DNA of 64,000 nt from Halopseudomonas aestusnigri (GCF_002197985.1 NZ_NBYK01000004.1:62001-126000); one strand, 5' to 3'; shown: positions 7,967-16,499, counted from the first letter of the stretch. Notes: generated by a model from the letters alone, not told the origin. Made by a program: numbers and translations.

Positions 7967-8737
7967 GTGTTGAAGACAGAGCATCTGAATAAAGCCATGT
8001 TCGAGAAGTTCGCTCCGCGCAGAGGCGAGCGAGCGCTGCTTCCCGACCTGACACCAAAGGCCGAGGTGGCACTGATGTGCCGCATGCTGTTCGCTGAAGG
8101 CTGGAACGACCATATCGCAGGCCACATAACGGTTCGCCAACCGGACGGCAGCATACTGACCAATCCGTGGGAGCTCACATGGGACGAAGTGACAGCCAGC
8201 GATATCATCACCCTGGACCAGCACGGCAATATCCTGGACAGCCACTGGAATACCACTCCCGCCATTGGTCTGCACCTGCAGCTGCATGATGCCCGTCCCG
8301 ACGTCAACGTCGTCGTTCACAACCATCCCAAATGGAGTGGCATCTGGGCCAACTTGCAAGAAACCCCGCCGATCTATGACCAGGCTGGTGCCTACTGCGG
8401 CTCAGAGCTGCCGAATTACAACGAGTATCTCGGCACCTTCGAGAACAAGACCACCAGTATGACCGCAGTAGATGCACTGGGTGACGCCAAGTGGGCCCTG
8501 CTCGCGCACCATGGCGCGCTCGTCGTAGGGCGTGATCTGCGCCAGGCGCACCTGCGAGCTGCGACGCTCGAGTGGCGCTGCCGACGGGCCTATGAGGTTC
8601 GCCTTGCCGGTGGTGCAGAGCCCTTGGCCGAGGAGGTAATCGCACAGATCGGCCTGCCGGACGCAAACGGCTTTCCATTTCTCTGGGAAGCAATGGCCCG
8701 TCGTGAGCTTCGTCGCGATCCAACCGTTCTGAGCTGA
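7967..8737 (+). CDS. class II aldolase/adducin family protein
   Basis: A 256-residue protein with the class II aldolase fold. The metal-binding histidines are visible in VVVHNHPKWSG and LLAHHGALVVG. The start is GTG (GTG TTG AAG) with AAGGAT about 8 nt upstream; no better ATG lies in frame. The family includes zinc aldolases and decarboxylases acting on small hydroxyacids or sugar phosphates, and the substrate here cannot be read. It is the first of three closely spaced plus-strand genes with a TauD/TfdA dioxygenase (12 bp gap) and a D-2-hydroxyacid dehydrogenase, behind an AraC regulator. Confidence 0.88.
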   Translation: MLKTEHLNKAMFEKFAPRRGERALLPDLTPKAEVALMCRMLFAEGWNDHIAGHITVRQPDGSILTNPWELTWDEVTASDIITLDQHGNILDSHWNTTPAIGLHLQLHDARPDVNVVVHNHPKWSGIWANLQETPPIYDQAGAYCGSELPNYNEYLGTFENKTTSMTAVDALGDAKWALLAHHGALVVGRDLRQAHLRAATLEWRCRRAYEVRLAGGAEPLAEEVIAQIGLPDANGFPFLWEAMARRELRRDPTVLS

Positions 8738-8749
8738 GGGAGAAAAACC

Positions 8750-9676
8750 ATGAAACTGACGGTTAAGCCGCTGGACAATATTGGCGTTGAAATTCAAGGC
8801 TTCGACATCACCCGGCCGCTGGAAGAGGCAGAGCGGCAACAACTGATTGCCCTTTGGCATCAATACGGTGTTCTGGTCTTTCGTAACCAGGATATTACCC
8901 CTGAAAACCAGATCGCATTCAGTCGGCACTTTGGCCCCCTGGCCCTGCATCCGCTGAAGGCGACGCGATCAGAAGCCTATCCCGAGCTGTTCGAGATCGA
9001 AAGCGGTGGCGACAAGGACAAGTCGATGACCGCGATATACAAGGGACAAACCATTGTCGGCCGACTGGACTGGCATATCGATCTGCACTACACCGGAAAA
9101 CCCAACCACGGCGCCGTGCTTACAGCCGTCGAAGTCGCCGGCGAAGGCGGCTTGACCGGGTTCGGCGATCTGGCAAAGGCCTACGATGCGCTGGATGACA
9201 AAACCAGGGAGTTGATTGCCAGGCTTGAAGTGTCCTATGCCTTCAGCATGCAACGAAGACACATGCGCTATGTGGACCTGGATGGATATGAACCGGGCCC
9301 GCACAGCCCGAAGAAACCCGCGGATGTGAAGTTTCCCGATTTCCCCGAGTCGGTTTATCCCATGGTCATGACCCATCCGGTGACCGGAATGAAAGTTCTG
9401 GGCATCGTCGAGCAGTTCCTCGATCGGGTGATCACCCCCTACAAGGCCGGCCTTTCCAACGATGAGTCGATTGAATTGCTGGAACGCCTGGTGGCGCATA
9501 CTCGCGACCCGCAATTCCATTATTTCCATCAGTGGCAACCGGGAGACATGGTGCTCTGGGACAACTGGCGCGCCATGCATTGTGCGACCGGCACCCCTCC
9601 CGGCGTACGCCGGCGCATAAACCGCACCACGATCGAGGGTGATGTTCAACTGGGCCGTGTTTTGCTTGAGGAGTAA
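8750..9676 (+). CDS. TauD/TfdA-family 2-oxoglutarate/Fe(II) dioxygenase
   Basis: A 308-residue member of the TauD/TfdA family. The iron-binding facial triad is present: His-x-Asp in WHIDLHY (near residue 105) and the distal His in WDNWRAMHCATG. The arginine in RRINRTT fits the 2-oxoglutarate site. Such enzymes hydroxylate a C-H bond next to a leaving group (sulfite from taurine, a phenol from aryl ethers), consuming 2-oxoglutarate and O2. GGGAG precedes the ATG. Co-transcription with an aldolase and a hydroxyacid dehydrogenase suggests a small-molecule or ether-cleaving pathway. The substrate is unknown. Confidence 0.9.
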   Translation: MKLTVKPLDNIGVEIQGFDITRPLEEAERQQLIALWHQYGVLVFRNQDITPENQIAFSRHFGPLALHPLKATRSEAYPELFEIESGGDKDKSMTAIYKGQTIVGRLDWHIDLHYTGKPNHGAVLTAVEVAGEGGLTGFGDLAKAYDALDDKTRELIARLEVSYAFSMQRRHMRYVDLDGYEPGPHSPKKPADVKFPDFPESVYPMVMTHPVTGMKVLGIVEQFLDRVITPYKAGLSNDESIELLERLVAHTRDPQFHYFHQWQPGDMVLWDNWRAMHCATGTPPGVRRRINRTTIEGDVQLGRVLLEE

Positions 9677-9679
9677 GTC

Positions 9680-10615
9680 ATGCGCGTTGTGATGCTGTTT
9701 GACCTTCCAGCCATGCGCGAGGCCATTCAGGCCGCTGTTCCAGACGCAGACATCCTGACCCTGCCGCCCCCTGGCCACATGGCCAGCATGAGGGCGGTAG
9801 ATGCCGTCCTCGCCACCCCGGGAGCCAGTCAGGCGCTGGGGCAGCTGCTGGCCCGGCACCCGGAGATTCGCTGGATTCATGTGCTGGGCACGGGGATTGA
9901 CGACTATCCGCTGGAGCTGCTTCACGGCAGGCAGGTGACCTGCTCAAGGGGCGCGACTACCGTGCCTATCGCCGAGTGGGTTATGGCGATGATACTCGCG
10001 CAGGCCAAGAATCTGCCGTTCAGCTGGGTCACCCAGCCGCCACCGCACTGGTGCATGGCGCAGCTGGATACGCTGGAGGGTAAAACACTGGGGATACTTG
10101 GCTTTGGCAACATTGGCCAGGCCATTGCTCGCAGGGCTCTCGGGTTTGACATGAAGGTACGGGTCGCCATGCGCACCTATCGTCCTGCAGGTATGGCAGG
10201 CGTCGAATCCGTAACCGACATCGATGAGCTGATCACAACGGCGGATCATCTGGTACTGGCGCTTCCAGCAACCACCCTGACCGAAGGACTGATGAGCGCA
10301 GACCGACTGTCGCTGATGAAGCGCGGCAGCCACCTGATCAACGTATCGCGGGGCACCCTGGTCGATACCCGGGCCCTGAGGGAGCATCTGGATAGCGGGC
10401 AAATTGCCCGCGCCTCCCTTGATGTGGCAAACCCTGAGCCATTGCCGGCAGGTCACTGGCTTTACCAGCACCCGCAGGTACAGCTCAGCCCCCACATTTC
10501 CTGGAATAGCCCTCTCAGCCAGCAGCGCATGAGCGAGGCATTTATCGACAACCTTCTGCGCTTTGCAGCAGGTGCCGAGTTGAATGGTGTCATCGATACC
10601 CAGGCAGGCTACTAA
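9680..10615 (+). CDS. D-2-hydroxyacid dehydrogenase
   Basis: A 311-residue NAD(P)-dependent dehydrogenase of the D-isomer family. The Rossmann motif is LGFGNIGQAIARR. Catalytic residues are seen as Arg in NVSRGTLVDT, Glu in NPEPLP and His in LSPHISWNSP. It starts 3 bp after the TauD/TfdA stop with GAGGAG upstream, so it is tightly coupled. It could reduce or oxidise a 2-oxoacid released by the dioxygenase/aldolase steps. Last gene of the operon; a hairpin follows at 10659-10697. Confidence 0.9.
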   Translation: MRVVMLFDLPAMREAIQAAVPDADILTLPPPGHMASMRAVDAVLATPGASQALGQLLARHPEIRWIHVLGTGIDDYPLELLHGRQVTCSRGATTVPIAEWVMAMILAQAKNLPFSWVTQPPPHWCMAQLDTLEGKTLGILGFGNIGQAIARRALGFDMKVRVAMRTYRPAGMAGVESVTDIDELITTADHLVLALPATTLTEGLMSADRLSLMKRGSHLINVSRGTLVDTRALREHLDSGQIARASLDVANPEPLPAGHWLYQHPQVQLSPHISWNSPLSQQRMSEAFIDNLLRFAAGAELNGVIDTQAGY

Positions 10616-10658
10616 GTACCGGCACTTGGGCACTTGACGAAGGGGGAGGACTGAAGAC

Positions 10659-10697
10659 AACCACAGCGGCAGCCCTGTTTGGGGCCCCGCTGTGGTT
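10659..10697. terminator. hairpin between convergent operons
   Basis: AACCACAGCGG pairs with CCGCTGTGGTT around a GC-rich loop, in the 89-bp space between two convergent genes. No strong T-run follows, so it may be a weak bidirectional terminator or an mRNA-stabilising end. Confidence 0.5.
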
Positions 10698-10704
10698 ACT
10701 GCAC

Positions 10705-11871
10705 TTAACGCGAGCGCGGCATACCCAGGCCGAACTGCGCCACCAGCTCACGCTGGATTTCGTTGGTGCCGCCACCAAAGGTCAGGGTGACACAGGCACG
10801 CACGTCGTATTCCAGCTCGCCAAGCAGAAACGCCGCAGCACTGCCGTCACGAATCAGGCCATTGGCACCGACCACTTCGGTCAGCTTGCGCAAAATCTCC
10901 ACAGCCGATTCCGAACCGTACACCTTGGTGGTCGAGGCCAGCGCGACGTCCATCTGGCCGGCCTCAAGATCCGCCGCAATGCGGAAGTTGATCAGGCGCA
11001 TCGCCTCCAACCGGGCATAGCATTCAGCCAACAGCGAACGCACCCAGGCATGATCCATCGCGCAGCGTCCCTGTTCATCCTTGGCCCGCGCCCACAGATA
11101 CACCTTGCGGAACATGCCCACTACCCGATCAGCCCATGAGCCGAGTCCGAGACGTTCGTGGTTGAGCTGGGCAGTGACCAGCTGCCATCCCTTGTTCAGC
11201 TCACCGACCAGGCGGGTTCGCGGCACAATGACGTTGTCATAGTAGGTTGCCGCGGTCGGGTTGCTGCAGGTCGGGATGAGCGTGTTGGAGAAGCCCTCGC
11301 TCTTGCAGTCGACAATCAGGATCGATATTCCCTTGTGACGCAGCTCTTCGGGATTGGTCCGCGCAGCCAGCCAGATATAGTCGGCAGAGTGAGCTCCGGA
11401 GGTCCAGAGCTTGTTGCCGTTGACCACGAAGTGGTCGGGCTCGACCCGCGCACTGGTCTTGAGGGTGGCCAGGTCGGAGCCTGCGCCCGGCTCCGAGTAT
11501 CCGATGGCGAAATGGATTTCCCCCGCAGCAATGCCCGGCAGAAACGTCTCCTTTTGCTCCTCGGTACCATAGGTCATCAGCGAGGGTCCGACGGTACTGA
11601 TGGTCACGAACGGCAGCGGTGCGCCGGCAATATTGGCCTCTTCGAAGAAGATCAGCTGCTCGGTCGGGCCGTAGCCCTGACCGCCAAACGCCTTCGGCCA
11701 GCCAACCGCCAGCCAGCCATCCTTGCCCATCTGCCGTACCAGCCGGTGAGAGGTAGCACTGCCCTCTTCCCCCCGCAGCTCACGACGCAGATCGTCGTTC
11801 ATCAGGCTCTTGAAGTAGTCACGAACTTCCAGGCGCAGCTTGTGCTGCGCCGGTGTCAGGTCAACGTACAT
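10705..11871 (-). CDS. acyl-CoA dehydrogenase, ChsE1/FadE28-like
   Basis: A 388-residue ACAD. It carries FAIGYSEPGAGSDLATL, KLWTSGAHSADYIWLAART and C-terminal GGGTNEIQRELVAQFGLGMPRSR. It closes a six-gene minus-strand operon whose other members match the mycobacterial igr operon (ChsE1-ChsE2, ChsH1-ChsH2, Ltp2). In that pathway ChsE1-ChsE2 is an alpha2beta2 dehydrogenase acting on the three-carbon side chain of a 3-oxo-pregnene-20-carboxyl-CoA. The likely partner is the gene at 13460-14596. Assignment as the side-chain enzyme rests on the neighbourhood more than on the sequence. Confidence 0.88.
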   Translation of the reverse strand: MYVDLTPAQHKLRLEVRDYFKSLMNDDLRRELRGEEGSATSHRLVRQMGKDGWLAVGWPKAFGGQGYGPTEQLIFFEEANIAGAPLPFVTISTVGPSLMTYGTEEQKETFLPGIAAGEIHFAIGYSEPGAGSDLATLKTSARVEPDHFVVNGNKLWTSGAHSADYIWLAARTNPEELRHKGISILIVDCKSEGFSNTLIPTCSNPTAATYYDNVIVPRTRLVGELNKGWQLVTAQLNHERLGLGSWADRVVGMFRKVYLWARAKDEQGRCAMDHAWVRSLLAECYARLEAMRLINFRIAADLEAGQMDVALASTTKVYGSESAVEILRKLTEVVGANGLIRDGSAAAFLLGELEYDVRACVTLTFGGGTNEIQRELVAQFGLGMPRSR

Positions 11872-11881
11872 GCTGATCTCC

Positions 11882-13057
11882 TCAGGCTACACCCAGAATC
11901 AGGCCACTGGTTGGCACGCCGGTACCGGCTGTTACCAGCACGTTCTCGACGTTATCCACCTGGTTTACCGAACTGCCACGTACCTGGCGAACACCCTCGG
12001 CAATACCGTTCATACCGTGGATGTAGGCCTCGCCAAGTTGACCGCCGTGGGTATTGATCGGCAGGCGACCGCCACGGGCGTGATGGCCGGCACGAATGAA
12101 CTCCTTGGCTTCACCACGATCAGCGAAACCGAACGACTCCAGTTGCGGCAGTACAAACGGCGTGAAGTGGTCATAGATGACCGCTGTCTGAATCGCATCC
12201 GGGCCGATGCCGGCCTGACGATAAATCTCGCGGGCGACCACATCCATTTCCGGCAAACCGGTGATGTCCTCGCGATAGAACGAGGTCATGCTCTGCTGAC
12301 CGTCGGCGATCCCCTGCGAGGCGCCCTTGATGATCACCGGCTTCTGCTGCAGATCGCGGGCGCGCTCAACAGAGGTGATGACCATCGCCACCGCACCATC
12401 GGATTCCTGGCAGCAGTCCAGCAGGTGCAGCGGCTCGCAGATCCAGCGCGATTGCTGGTGTTCTTCAAGGGTGATCGGCTTCTCATAAAAGAACGCCGCC
12501 GGGTTGGTTGCCGCAAAGTCGCGGGCAGCAACCGCGACCCGACCGAAGTCTTCCGAGGTCGCGCCAAAGGCGTGCATGTAGCGACGGGCAAACATGCCGA
12601 CCCAGGCCGCAGGGGTGTGAAAGCCGTGCGGCATGTACCAGCCGTAATTGACGTTATCGAAAATCGGTGTCGCGCCAAACCCGTAACTGCCGGTGCCGAA
12701 GCGATACCAGGAACGCTCGTTCATCGCCCGGTAGACCACTACGGTCTTGGCCACCCCACTGGCAACCGCCATGGCCGCGTGCATGACCGGACCACAGGCC
12801 GCCCCGCCACCGTGCGGCACCTGCGAGAAAAATTTGACCTCCTTGCAGCCGAGCAGACGGGCGATCTCGTACTCCGGTACCTTGTCGACCGAGTAGGAGC
12901 TGAAGCCGTCCACTTCCGAAGGGTCGATCCCGGCATCAGCAAGCGCCGTCAGCGTCGCCTCCATGGCCAGGCGCAATTCGGTGCGTCCGGAGTTCTTGGA
13001 AAACTCGGTCGCACCGAGGCCAACAATGGCGGCCTTCCCGCCAAGTGCATCAGTCAT
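11882..13057 (-). CDS. thiolase-like steroid side-chain aldolase (Ltp2/Sal1-like)
   Basis: A 391-residue SCP2/thiolase-superfamily protein (AAIVGLGATEFSKNSGR at the N-terminus, HGGGAACGPVMHAAMAVASG in the middle, NTHGGQLGEAYIHGMNG near the C-terminus). Ltp2-type proteins work with a DUF35 partner as retro-aldolases, cleaving the C17-C20 bond of 17-hydroxy-steroid-22-oyl-CoA to leave a 17-ketosteroid and propionyl-CoA. The DUF35 partner is encoded in the same operon at 14607-15581. The 10-bp gap to the next gene indicates cotranscription. An ordinary thiolase role is the alternative, but the context argues against it. Confidence 0.85.
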   Translation of the reverse strand: MTDALGGKAAIVGLGATEFSKNSGRTELRLAMEATLTALADAGIDPSEVDGFSSYSVDKVPEYEIARLLGCKEVKFFSQVPHGGGAACGPVMHAAMAVASGVAKTVVVYRAMNERSWYRFGTGSYGFGATPIFDNVNYGWYMPHGFHTPAAWVGMFARRYMHAFGATSEDFGRVAVAARDFAATNPAAFFYEKPITLEEHQQSRWICEPLHLLDCCQESDGAVAMVITSVERARDLQQKPVIIKGASQGIADGQQSMTSFYREDITGLPEMDVVAREIYRQAGIGPDAIQTAVIYDHFTPFVLPQLESFGFADRGEAKEFIRAGHHARGGRLPINTHGGQLGEAYIHGMNGIAEGVRQVRGSSVNQVDNVENVLVTAGTGVPTSGLILGVA

Positions 13058-13068
13058 CTTGCTTCTCC

Positions 13069-13491
13069 TTACGCAGGCAGAACCACGGTGACCTTGCCGG
13101 TCGCGTGGTTGCCCATGGAATTTTTACCCTTCAGCGCGACCACCAGTGTCCGGCTGGCCTCATCGCGCTCGACCACTTCACCGGTGAAGGTCATGGTGTC
13201 GCCCGGGTAGTTCGGCGCGCCCAGTTTCAGCTGGATATCACGGAACACCGCCAGCGGGCCGCTCCACTGTTCTACAAAGCGCTGCGCCAGTGCGGTCGTG
13301 GTGAGAATGTTCATGAAAATGTGTGGTGACCCCAGTTCACGGGCGGCCGCAACATCGTGGTGGCCCGGAAAGTAGTCACGGGTGGCAATGGCGCCGCCAT
13401 TGATCAGCGTAACGGTGACCGGAATCACCAGTTCGGGAAGGTGTTCGCCCACCTGGGTTTCAGCAAATGCTCTGGTTTTCATCGAGGTCAT
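13069..13491 (-). CDS. MaoC-like hydratase subunit (ChsH1-like)
   Basis: A 140-residue hot-dog-fold protein of the MaoC family. Recognisable segments are LINGGAIATRDYFPGHHDVAAAR, the GSPHIFMNILTTTALAQRF helix and YPGDTMTFTGEVV. The ATG at 13491 (MTSMKTR) was chosen over an upstream start that would overlap the preceding ACAD by about 100 bp; the remaining overlap is 32 bp. In the igr pathway ChsH1 pairs with the MaoC half of ChsH2 to hydrate the side-chain enoyl-CoA. Both partners are present here with one gene between them. Confidence 0.83.
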   Translation of the reverse strand: MTSMKTRAFAETQVGEHLPELVIPVTVTLINGGAIATRDYFPGHHDVAAARELGSPHIFMNILTTTALAQRFVEQWSGPLAVFRDIQLKLGAPNYPGDTMTFTGEVVERDEASRTLVVALKGKNSMGNHATGKVTVVLPA

Positions 13492-14596
13492 ATTTCCATC
13501 CAAGCGTGTCATTGTTGGCCAGCCAGTCGCCAAGGCGCTCAAGAGTGGCTGCCGAGCCACCGAGCACCAGGCTCAGATAACGGCTCCAGTAGAGGAAGCG
13601 GTGAATCGGGTACGTCAGGTCGACGCCGATACCGCCGTGGACGTGCTGGGCCCGATGGCCGACCAGATGGGCCGCCTCGGTGCTCAGGTAGCGAACCGAC
13701 AAGGCCTCGGCCTCACTGGCCAGTGCGCTGTCAAGGCGATAGCAGAGCTGGTAAAGGGCGCTGCGCAGCGCCTCCAGGGCGATATGAGCATCGGCCATGC
13801 CCATCTGGACCGCCTGGAACGAGCCGATCGGACGATCGAACTGCACACGTTCGCTGACATAAGCGACCGTGCGACGCAGCTGTTCTTCACTGACACCCAG
13901 CTGCAGCGAGGCAGCCGCCGCGACCGCGCGTTGCTCCAGCCAGCCGACTGCCTGCGCTGGCAGGACCTGATCGGCCTTGATGCACACGCCATGACAGTGC
14001 ACATCGGCGGCGCCGAGGCCGTGGTTCCAGGTCGCAGAAACCAGCTCGACCCCTTCTGCCAGCGGGTCAAGCAGTACCAGATGCACGCCGTCGTCGCCCT
14101 GTGCCAGCACCAGCACGGCACCCGCCTGGGCTGCCAGGTCGACCGCGCCAACGCTGCCATTGAGCAGCAGATAGTCGTCGTGCTGCTCGAGCTGCAGGCC
14201 AATCCCGTGGCTACTCGACAGGCCATTCAGAGACAGGCTGAGCAGTTGCTCGCCCCGGGCGGCCGAGGCAATCAGGTCGCCATGACTGTCTGCGGCGAAC
14301 CGGGCAAGGCAGGCAGCAGCCAGCTGGTGCTGCCACAGCGGCACATGCCCCAGGGCCGCGCCCTGAGCGCGCAGAACACAATGCAGGTCGGTCATGCCCA
14401 TGCCCGAGCCGCCTAACGCCTCCGGGATAGCCAGCGCATGCAGCCCGGTCTCGATACAGGTTTGCCACAGCTCGGCCATGAACGGCTGGCTCTCAAGATC
14501 AAACGCACGCATGCGCTCGTCTGTGCAGTAATCGCTGAAAACGCTGCCTGCCATCTCGGCAATGGCACGCTGATCTTCACTCAACGAAAAATCCAT
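13460..14596 (-). CDS. acyl-CoA dehydrogenase, ChsE2/FadE29-like beta subunit
   Basis: A 378-residue ACAD-family protein. The start is fixed by GAGGAGG nine bases before ATG 14596 (MDFSLSEDQ). It carries VQFDRPIGSFQAVQMGMADA and HVHGGIGVDLTYPIHRFLYW. The C-terminal segment LVLGGSAATLERLGDWL has an alanine pair where catalytic ACADs carry the conserved EGT/GGTxE stretch, a pattern usual in the structural subunit of heterotetrameric steroid ACADs. It probably pairs with the ACAD at 10705-11871. Confidence 0.87.
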   Translation of the reverse strand: MDFSLSEDQRAIAEMAGSVFSDYCTDERMRAFDLESQPFMAELWQTCIETGLHALAIPEALGGSGMGMTDLHCVLRAQGAALGHVPLWQHQLAAACLARFAADSHGDLIASAARGEQLLSLSLNGLSSSHGIGLQLEQHDDYLLLNGSVGAVDLAAQAGAVLVLAQGDDGVHLVLLDPLAEGVELVSATWNHGLGAADVHCHGVCIKADQVLPAQAVGWLEQRAVAAAASLQLGVSEEQLRRTVAYVSERVQFDRPIGSFQAVQMGMADAHIALEALRSALYQLCYRLDSALASEAEALSVRYLSTEAAHLVGHRAQHVHGGIGVDLTYPIHRFLYWSRYLSLVLGGSAATLERLGDWLANNDTLGWKYDLDENQSIC

Positions 14597-14606
14597 GCTC
14601 GCCTCC

Positions 14607-15581
14607 TCAGGCCGCAACAACGCGAAATTGCGGCAGGTTCTGTTGATCGTCAAAGCGGTGGAATTCAACCTGCACCCGCTGGCCAATCTCCAGCGTTGCC
14701 GGATCGGCGCCAACCAGGCCGGCGATCAGACGTACGCCTTCGTCCAGCTCGATAAGGCCTATCGGGTTCGGGTAGTCAAACGGCGGTACTTCCGGGTAAT
14801 GCATCACCACAAAGGAATACAGCTGCCCCTTGCCCGACGCCTCAATGCTGTCCCAGTCAAAGCTGTGACACTTGATGCATACCGGCGCCGGAGGATGACG
14901 CAGGGTCTGGCAATCGGTGCAGCGCTGAATCAGCAACTTGCCGGCTTCGCAGCCCTCCCAGAAGAATCGGGTATCGTCACTGACGCCGGGCAGCGGCCGC
15001 TTCATGGCCTTGGCCTCGGCCGGCTTGGCTGCCGGTTTTTCCTGTGGGCGCTGGGCCGGCTTGAACTTGAAGACCCTGAACAGCTGGCGGCCGACTTCCT
15101 CGTCGCCAGCATCCTGCTGGGAGAAGTAGGTCATCAGTACGGTGACGAAAAATCCGGTTCCCAGCGGGGTGGTTTTTTCTTCGGAAACGCTGTCGAGCCG
15201 GCTGGTGAAGTAAAGACGCTCGCCGGCCACGATCTGACGGTCGAAATACAGATCGGAGTTGACAGCTACCACGGCCGGATAGCCGTGGGGCTCAATGACC
15301 TTGAGCACCTCAAAGTTGTTTTCGGTGCTGGAGCCCTCCGGGAAGTTCTCCTGGTCCAGACCGCCCATGCCCCACACCTGCAGCATGCCCGGTGGCGCCA
15401 CCACGTCAGCGTACCCCTGCTGCCGGGCAAACTCCGGATTGGTGTAAAGGGGGTTGTCGATGCCCATGATTTCGCACCAATGGCGAATCATCGGCGCGTT
15501 AACCCGGTCCCAGGCATAGACACGACCGTACTCGCGTCCGACCATGGCCTGAACCTCGTCGATGAGTGCTTGATCAGCCAA
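14607..15581 (-). CDS. MaoC-DUF35 fusion protein (ChsH2-like)
   Basis: A two-domain protein of about 324 residues. The N-terminal MaoC hot-dog domain includes APMIRHWCEIMGIDNPLY and GYADVVAPPGML. After a Pro/Lys/Ala-rich linker comes a DUF35 domain whose rubredoxin-like zinc ribbon is seen as RCTDCQTLRHPPAPVCIKCH, followed by the OB fold (SGKGQLYSFVVMHYPEV). This architecture is that of ChsH2, whose MaoC half hydrates with ChsH1 and whose DUF35 half partners Ltp2 for aldol cleavage. The start is probably TTG at 15581, because AGGAG lies 8 nt upstream; an earlier TTG at 15617 lacks a ribosome binding site. Confidence 0.87.
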   Translation of the reverse strand: MADQALIDEVQAMVGREYGRVYAWDRVNAPMIRHWCEIMGIDNPLYTNPEFARQQGYADVVAPPGMLQVWGMGGLDQENFPEGSSTENNFEVLKVIEPHGYPAVVAVNSDLYFDRQIVAGERLYFTSRLDSVSEEKTTPLGTGFFVTVLMTYFSQQDAGDEEVGRQLFRVFKFKPAQRPQEKPAAKPAEAKAMKRPLPGVSDDTRFFWEGCEAGKLLIQRCTDCQTLRHPPAPVCIKCHSFDWDSIEASGKGQLYSFVVMHYPEVPPFDYPNPIGLIELDEGVRLIAGLVGADPATLEIGQRVQVEFHRFDDQQNLPQFRVVAA

Positions 15582-15635
15582 GTTCTTCTCCTGATTGTTT
15601 TCCAAGACACGCCTCAAAGGCGTGGTCGCGTTAGG

Positions 15636-16424
15636 TCACGCCTTGCCGGCAGTGGACGCGGCCAGAAAGGCCGGTGCTTCTCCACCGCCGTGCAACAGCA
15701 GGTTGGTACCACTGAAATAGGCCGCCATCGGTGAGGCGGCATACAGACAGGCATTGGCGATATCCTCGGGCTCACCCATGCGTCCGGCCGGAATGGTCCG
15801 GCCAACCGCGGCAATACCCTCTTCATCGCCGTAATGCAGATGAGACTGCTCGGTACGAATCAGACCGGGGCTGACACTCAGAACCCGGACCTTCGGCGCC
15901 CATTCAACCGCCAGCGAACTGGCCAGTGAAACGACCCCGGCCTTGGCCGCGCCATAGGCAGCTGTTCCGGGCGACGGCCGGCTGGCAGCAACCGAGCCGA
16001 TGAACACGATCACCCCGCCAGCAGCCTGCTGCTGCATAATGGCGTTGGCCTGCTGGGCCAGATTCAACGGCGCCAGCAGATTGAGTCTGATGATGCTTTC
16101 GCTGAAGCGCGGAGAGGCAGTCGCGGCGTCGGCATTGGGGCTGCCGCCGGCGTTGTTGATCAGCACATCAAGGCGGCCGTAATGTTCATGGACAGCGCCC
16201 AGTGCCTGCTCGGTTGCCTCGGGGTCACGTACGTCCAGACTCAGAAAACGTGCACTGCGACCATCGACTGACGGCAGCTGCTCGGGCTCGCTGCGCCCGC
16301 AGACCACAACATTCGCGCCGGCCGACAGGAACGCACAGGCAATTCCCGCACCGATACCGCGCGTTCCCCCGGTGATGACGACAACTTTGCCGGTGTAATC
16401 CAGGGAGGCACTAACTGACTGCAT
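15636..16424 (-). CDS. short-chain dehydrogenase/reductase
   Basis: A 262-residue classical SDR: VVVITGGTRGIGAGIA at the cofactor site, LINNAGG, FIGSVAASR with the catalytic Ser, and YGAAK. ATG 16424 (MQSVSASLDY) has GAGGAA 8 nt upstream; a longer in-frame start at 16475 has no such site. First gene of the side-chain operon running to 10705, with a candidate operator 58-75 bp upstream. A role as a beta-hydroxyacyl-CoA or hydroxysteroid dehydrogenase is inferred from position. Confidence 0.88.
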   Translation of the reverse strand: MQSVSASLDYTGKVVVITGGTRGIGAGIACAFLSAGANVVVCGRSEPEQLPSVDGRSARFLSLDVRDPEATEQALGAVHEHYGRLDVLINNAGGSPNADAATASPRFSESIIRLNLLAPLNLAQQANAIMQQQAAGGVIVFIGSVAASRPSPGTAAYGAAKAGVVSLASSLAVEWAPKVRVLSVSPGLIRTEQSHLHYGDEEGIAAVGRTIPAGRMGEPEDIANACLYAASPMAAYFSGTNLLLHGGGEAPAFLAASTAGKA

Positions 16425-16481
16425 GAACGGTTCCTCTGCTTGTTTCATGAAGTCACTGTATGGGCGCTCAGGCATCGGCGA

Positions 16482-16499
16482 TTCGTCTGAATGGACGAT
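16482..16499. promoter_or_regulatory. palindromic candidate operator, site 3
   Basis: TTCGTCT-GAAT-GGACGAT, a degenerate copy of the RTCGTCC-N4-GGACGAY palindrome. It lies midway between the divergent SDR (start 16424, minus) and crotonase (start 16562, plus) genes, where it could control both. Confidence 0.45.
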
